Source of the DNA: Rikenellaceae bacterium | GTDB taxonomy: Bacteria; Bacteroidota; Bacteroidia; Bacteroidales; UBA932 | Assembly: GCA_022777205.1 (NCBI GenBank) | Contig: JALFGP010000071.1 | Location: 1-43,457 of the forward strand | Direction of reading: 5' to 3' | DNA length: 43,457 nt | Part shown: piece by piece, positions 40,911-43,457 of the stretch | Layout of the letters: each line of letters begins with the position of its first letter | Position numbering within the stretch: position 1 is the stretch's first letter | Made by a program: the position numbers and the translations under genes | The notes under the pieces: model-generated | What the model saw: the letters and a program-made list of their open reading frames with translations, nothing else | The model's database searches: none | Told to the model about the DNA's origin: nothing

Positions 40911-41600
40911 TTAAAACAGCGTGTTTTCCAGTTCCTTGACGTGGAAGGTCCTCCTGTGGTGAGGAGTGAACCCGTATTTGCGTATGGCTTCGATGTGCGA
41001 GGCCGTGGGATAACCCATATTGCTGTCCCATCCGTATTCGGGATATTCCTTAGCAAGGGAGCGCATATAGTCGTCCCTGTAAGTTTTTGCGAGCACCGAA
41101 GCTGCCGCAATGGAAGCAAATCTCCCGTCTCCCTTGACAAAGGTATTCCACGGCAGTCCCTTCCACCGGTCCATACAGTCGCAGAGCCGCTGTCCTCCCG
41201 CATATTCCTGTGCAATAGCCGCTTCCGGCAGAAATCCCAGGTCCTTGAATTTGTTCCCGTCCACAATCAGGGCCTCAGGCCTGACCTGCAGCCGTGTCAC
41301 CGCCCTCCACATCCCCGTGATTGATGCATTGAGTATGTTGATGCGGTCAATTTCTTCGGCGCTTACCATCTCCACAGCCCAGGCCACCGCTTCCTTCCGG
41401 ATAATCTCCCTGAGCGTTTCCCTGTCCCTTTCATTCATCTGCTTTGAGTCATTCAACAGCGGATGGCTGAAGTCTTCCGGCAGAATCACCGCAGCAGCAA
41501 ACACCCCGCCCGCGAGCGGCCCTCTCCCCGCCTCGTCGCATCCCGCCTCAAGTTTCCCCGCCTCATATCTGGCCGGCAGTGCTGTTTTCAATTTTGCCAT
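40911..41600 (-). CDS. rnhB: Ribonuclease HII
   Basis: ORF extends to 41618; likely start MAKLKTALPARYEAGKLEAGCDEAGRGPLAGGVFAAAVILP at 41600; LLNDSKQMNERDRE, VKGDGRFASIAAASVLAKTYRDDYM. Confidence 0.95.
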   Translation of the reverse strand: MAKLKTALPARYEAGKLEAGCDEAGRGPLAGGVFAAAVILPEDFSHPLLNDSKQMNERDRETLREIIRKEAVAWAVEMVSAEEIDRINILNASITGMWRAVTRLQVRPEALIVDGNKFKDLGFLPEAAIAQEYAGGQRLCDCMDRWKGLPWNTFVKGDGRFASIAAASVLAKTYRDDYMRSLAKEYPEYGWDSNMGYPTASHIEAIRKYGFTPHHRRTFHVKELENTLF

Positions 41601-41639
41601 AGCTTTAATAATCCTCAAACTTCTGCAAATTAACGAAGA

Positions 41640-43094
41640 TTATTTGAAAAGGGAGTCAAGTGTTACCGTGTGATTTACCACATCGGAATTTGCTCCTGTT
41701 GAGATGCCGAAAGACGCGACTATGGCAACCTGTATAGAGTGTGTCCTACTATGTTGCGGACTCTCAGAAAAAGCCATAATTTTCTTCCTGATGTTCTGAT
41801 TGTATTCCGAATTGATTGAAAAGATACTTTCAGAAAACTTCATTTCACACAAATAGTCAGTCCTTGAAGCATCGTTTACCAGAATTAGGTCAATCTGTGC
41901 ACCCGCCCCATCTTGTGTTTTCCCGCTCCAGCAGAAGCTATTGTCCACAGAATAAATGTGAAGAGCCTCCTTCAGCTGATTCAAGTGCGAGACGCACAGC
42001 AATTCGAATGTCTCCCCTGCCCAGGAATAGAATTTTCCGGTCCGGTTGATGGTGTGCCACATCCCGCTTTTGTTCTGAATCCCATCAATGAACCTCAAGT
42101 AGAACAAAGAGAAAAAATCTGTGAGCTGATAGACCGTCTCAATGCGGTCTTTCCCGTATCTCGGGTACTTTCGTATTATCCCGGATTCATACAGATTGTC
42201 CAAAAGTTTTGAGAAAGTTCCACCGCTCTTCAATCCGGTCGCATCTATCATCTCCGTTTGAGTCATACCGTAGAATCTGCTGCCGAGAGCCTTGACGATT
42301 TCAACATATTTCTCCCTGCTTGAGTACAGTCCGGCATAAACATCTTTGAACTCCTGATGTATGTTTACATCCGCAAAGAACAGTCTGTCTATGTTGTCCG
42401 TCAGAGAAAGGTCATTACGGAGTTTACCCATATAGAAGGGAACACCTCCGAATGCCATGTAACTCAGAGCAATCTCATATCTGGACATATGGAACCCTTC
42501 ACTCTTGTAAAACTGTTCGCACTCTGCCAGAGTAAAAGGTAATAGTTTGATTTTTTCCGTCAGTCGTCCGTGCAGTCCCCCATAGTCCCGGATTACATTA
42601 TCCAGCATCCAACTCGTGGCAGATCCGCATACAATGAGTACAATGTTTCTCTGGCTGTCAGCCCATGAGTTCCAGAAATAGCCCAGTTCGGAAATCAACT
42701 CCGAGGACTGTGGTCCTGCAAGCCATGGAAGTTCATCTATGAAGATCACTTTTCTCCTGTTTTTCTTTCCGGACAAGAGCACCCTGAGAAGGAGAAACGC
42801 CTCTCTCCAATTGGCAGGAGCCGGATTCTTCTGGTCCAGTCCAGCGAGTATCAGCGAATCATAAAAGTGGGATAACTGCAATTTGCGATAAGACTCGTAA
42901 TCCTTATCATCATCCTTAATATAAGTACCAACTGCAGAAAACAGTATCTTTTCCCTGAAAAATTCGCTGACAAGATAAGATTTGCCAACCCTCCTTCTGC
43001 CATAGATGGCCACAAATTCAGACTTTCTTGACCGATATATGCGTCCGAGGAGTTCCTTCTCGTTTTCCCTTCCTATTATTGTTTGTTTCGCCAT
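41640..43094 (-). CDS. AAA ATPase, archaeal-type ATP-binding protein with DUF234-like C-terminus
   Basis: ORF extends to 43274; likely start MAKQTIIGRENEKELLGRIYRSRKSEFVAIYGRRRVGKSYLVSEFF at 43094. Walker B KVIFIDELPWLAGPQS; C-terminal FYSWAGETFELLCVSHLNQLKEAL...GAQIDLILVNDASRTDYLCEMKFS. Confidence 0.92.
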   Translation of the reverse strand: MAKQTIIGRENEKELLGRIYRSRKSEFVAIYGRRRVGKSYLVSEFFREKILFSAVGTYIKDDDKDYESYRKLQLSHFYDSLILAGLDQKNPAPANWREAFLLLRVLLSGKKNRRKVIFIDELPWLAGPQSSELISELGYFWNSWADSQRNIVLIVCGSATSWMLDNVIRDYGGLHGRLTEKIKLLPFTLAECEQFYKSEGFHMSRYEIALSYMAFGGVPFYMGKLRNDLSLTDNIDRLFFADVNIHQEFKDVYAGLYSSREKYVEIVKALGSRFYGMTQTEMIDATGLKSGGTFSKLLDNLYESGIIRKYPRYGKDRIETVYQLTDFFSLFYLRFIDGIQNKSGMWHTINRTGKFYSWAGETFELLCVSHLNQLKEALHIYSVDNSFCWSGKTQDGAGAQIDLILVNDASRTDYLCEMKFSESIFSINSEYNQNIRKKIMAFSESPQHSRTHSIQVAIVASFGISTGANSDVVNHTVTLDSLFK

Positions 43095-43146
43095 AGCTCT
43101 ACTGCAAAAATTCTTGATGCGAATGTATGAAAATCTTCCGAGAAAA

Positions 43147-43183
43147 TCAGCGAAATTGCTCAAAATTTCATCATTTTCGCTGA
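43147..43183. repeat. Inverted repeat upstream of the DUF234-type ATPase gene
   Basis: TCAGCGAAA (43147-43155) / TTTCGCTGA (43175-43183). Confidence 0.6.
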
Positions 43184-43205
43184 ATTTCAAGTCGGCTTGA
43201 ATTAT

Positions 43206-43250
43206 GTAATCCTCAAAAAATAACCTGCATCTTTGAAAATCTTTTCGGTC
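43206..43250 (-). repeat. Dispersed intergenic repeat, copy B
   Basis: GTAATCCTCAAAAAATAACCTGCATCTTTGAAAATCTTTTCGGTC, near-identical to 27344-27391. Confidence 0.85.
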
Positions 43251-43273
43251 CATATTTCCTCCCTCATCAGTCA

Positions 43274-43289
43274 CATAGCTACGGCTATG
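43274..43289. repeat. Short hairpin with UACG tetraloop (plus-strand sense)
   Basis: CATAGC-TACG-GCTATG: perfect 6-bp stem; as plus-strand RNA it has the C(UACG)G loop. Confidence 0.65.
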
Positions 43290-43311
43290 CTCCTTCTTCG
43301 GGTGAAAATCT

Positions 43312-43376
43312 GACCTCGAAAATCTAATTCAAATCTGACGCAACTTATTATTTTCGGATTACTAGATTTTGAGGTC
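43312..43376. repeat. Long inverted repeat in the non-coding block at the right end
   Basis: GACCTCGAAAATCTA (43312-43326) / TAGATTTTGAGGTC (43363-43376); 14 complementary positions with one bulged G. Confidence 0.65.
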
Positions 43377-43457
43377 CGCAAAGTCCCAAAATTGACAGTG
43401 AGGAAGGAATTAGCAATTATGTACAAATTGTTTGAAACCTAATGGTATTTTGTGTCC

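Noticed and set aside
43095-43274. 60-codon N-terminal extension of the DUF234-type ATPase ORF
   Set aside because: Runs through palindromes and the dispersed repeat. The family-like start MAKQTIIGREN at 43094 is preferred; the same repeat at 27 kb has an in-frame stop.
43400-43457. Possible C-terminal tail of a minus-strand CDS (…GHKIPLGFKQFVHNC*) at the right edge
   Set aside because: Only about 15 codons visible; cannot be separated from chance open frame.
1-43457. CRISPR arrays, tRNA/rRNA genes, transposases, integrases, prophage or toxin-antitoxin pairs
   Set aside because: Reading all intergenic gaps and ORFs gave no convincing candidate; intergenic gaps are mostly short and accounted for.

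Overview
The window looks like chromosomal DNA from a Bacteroidota genome, probably Bacteroidales, judging from gene families, gene order and TAnnTTTG-type promoter motifs. It is gene-dense and mostly housekeeping. From left to right: sufS (cut by the window start), ruvA, mnmG, ybeY, a TonB-family protein, hflX, sdhB/frdB, sdhA/frdA, ruvB, mfd, a divergent coaX, an outer-membrane protein, a TPR protein, an lptC-like lipoprotein, a SurA/PpiD-like PPIase, ychF, a secreted endonuclease/exonuclease/phosphatase protein, galK, a CpXC protein, a large HExxH/beta-propeller/barrel-like protein, a thioredoxin-like lipoprotein, galM, thyA, a glycosyltransferase, a YfhO-family protein, folA, mutS, mrp, an S46 dipeptidyl-peptidase, rnhB and a DUF234-type AAA ATPase. 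I saw no CRISPR array, tRNA, rRNA, transposase or prophage. The items most worth a second look are: (1) a DnaA-box-like cluster in the AT-rich ruvB/mfd intergenic region, where gene-strand bias also changes; (2) a dispersed intergenic repeat of about 45 bp at 27344-27391 and 43206-43250, the second copy lying in a hairpin-rich non-coding block; (3) the operon of the HExxH/propeller/barrel-like protein plus CpXC protein, divergent from a thioredoxin-like lipoprotein; (4) sdhAB/frdAB with no adjacent cytochrome b gene; and (5) residue-level oddities in CoaX, RNase HII and the S46 peptidase. All assignments come from reading the sequence; no database search was run.
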